5,091 nt of DNA, taken from assembly GCA_035628055.1 (NCBI GenBank), contig DASPKO010000115.1, positions 1 through 5,091 of the forward strand, read 5' to 3'. Below the pieces are notes generated by a model. That model made no database searches. It saw nothing but the letters and a program-made list of their open reading frames with translations, and was not told the DNA's origin. Of this stretch, positions 4,795 through 5,091 are shown one piece after another. The stretch's first letter is position 1; each line of letters opens with the position of its first letter. This DNA is from DASPKO01 sp035628055 (GTDB lineage: Bacteria; Planctomycetota; Phycisphaerae; Phycisphaerales; UBA1924). The translations under genes were made by a program, and so were the position numbers.

Positions 4795-5091
4795 GGCGCG
4801 GGGAGTCGCCCGCTCTGACGGCGCCCGGCCGGGTAATCCCGGGGCCGCGCCTGGGCCCGGCCTTCTACAGGCGCGACGCCGCCACGGTGGCACGCGAGCT
4901 TCTGGGACAGCGCCTGGTGCGGCTGGACGAGACGGGCTCGCGTCTCTCGGGAATCATCGTCGAGACCGAGGCGTACCTGGGCGCCAAGGACCGGGCGGCG
5001 CATTCGTTTGGTGGGCGGCGGACCGCCCGGAACGAGTCGATGTACGCCGCGGGGGGACGGGCGTACGTGTACTTCACGTACGGGATGCACT
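4791..5091 (+). CDS. DNA-3-methyladenine glycosylase, AAG/MPG family (3' partial)
   Basis: This base-excision repair enzyme removes alkylated bases such as 3-methyladenine and also hypoxanthine from DNA. Only the first 100 codons are inside the window, against roughly 190-210 in bacterial family members. After about 20 poorly conserved residues come FYRRDAATVARELLGQ at 25-40, then IVETEAYLGAKDRAAHS at 56-72, RTARN at 77-81 and AYVYFTYGMH at 91-100, all in family order. By alignment with human AAG, E60 matches the catalytic Glu125, Y62 matches Tyr127, H71 matches His136, Y94 matches Tyr159, and Y97 matches the base-displacing Tyr162. The GTG start at 4791 shares bases with the pgk stop (GTGA). 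No later ATG or GTG would keep the conserved FYRR block. The frame is open to the window end. Confidence in the family is high; the start is less certain. Confidence 0.93.
   Translation, partial: MRRGESPALTAPGRVIPGPRLGPAFYRRDAATVARELLGQRLVRLDETGSRLSGIIVETEAYLGAKDRAAHSFGGRRTARNESMYAAGGRAYVYFTYGMH
4827..4846 (+). other. Hairpin just inside the glycosylase gene, after pgk
   Basis: GGCCGGG (4827-4833) pairs with CCCGG plus CC (4838-4846, two-base bulge) around the loop TAAT. It lies 33 bases after the pgk stop and inside the variable N-terminal codons of the glycosylase. There is no T-run after it, so it is a weak terminator candidate. It could lower read-through or translation of the downstream gene, or have no role in such GC-rich DNA. 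Confidence 0.25.

Noticed and set aside
3238..4893. Very long open frame on the minus strand (551 codons) across pgk
   Set aside because: It is rich in Arg, Pro, His and Gly with no recognisable domain, and lies opposite the fully conserved pgk and the end of atpH. Such frames arise opposite high-GC genes because stop codons are rare there.

Overview
This is a very GC-rich (by eye about 70%), tightly packed bacterial stretch. All eight genes lie on the + strand with short gaps or 4-base GTGA stop/start overlaps. It holds the membrane half of an F-type ATP synthase operon followed by a glycolysis gene and a DNA-repair gene. The order is atpZ-like (5' end cut by the window), atpI-like, atpB (subunit a), atpE (subunit c), atpF (subunit b), atpH (delta), pgk (phosphoglycerate kinase), then the first 100 codons of an AAG/MPG-type 3-methyladenine DNA glycosylase cut by the right edge. 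The host is probably a free-living, high-GC, Gram-negative-type bacterium. Signal-peptide-like N-termini on both subunit c and subunit b, an atpZ-atpI pair, and a long subunit a would fit a planctomycete or relative. That placement is inference only and no lineage marker is present.

Layout. Positions 1-798 carry two small membrane proteins of the kind that precede Fo genes, separated by a 136-base gap with weak hairpins and a T5 run. Positions 795-3514 encode the proton channel (a and c), the peripheral stalk (b) and the delta subunit. The two gaps around atpE contain strong GC hairpins, and the upstream set can form alternative, mutually exclusive stems. Positions 3589-4794 encode a complete, intact Pgk. 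Its stop codon overlaps the GTG start of the glycosylase, so the two may be translationally coupled.

How the genes work together. Subunits a and c form the ion path, b and delta hold the F1 head, and the two small upstream proteins may help c-ring assembly or ion supply. The F1 genes atpA, atpG, atpD and atpC do not follow atpH as they do in the standard operon. Pgk, itself an ATP-forming enzyme, sits there instead, so F1 must be encoded elsewhere (upstream of this window, downstream of the glycosylase, or at another locus). No obvious terminator separates atpH, pgk and the glycosylase, so one transcript could carry all of them. Key residues in a and c point to a proton-driven enzyme rather than a sodium-driven one.

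I see no mobile element, CRISPR array, RNA gene or clearly novel defence or biosynthetic system. The most notable points are the split ATP synthase operon with pgk inserted, the structured RNA around atpE, the signal peptides on c and b, and the histidine-rich tail of subunit a.
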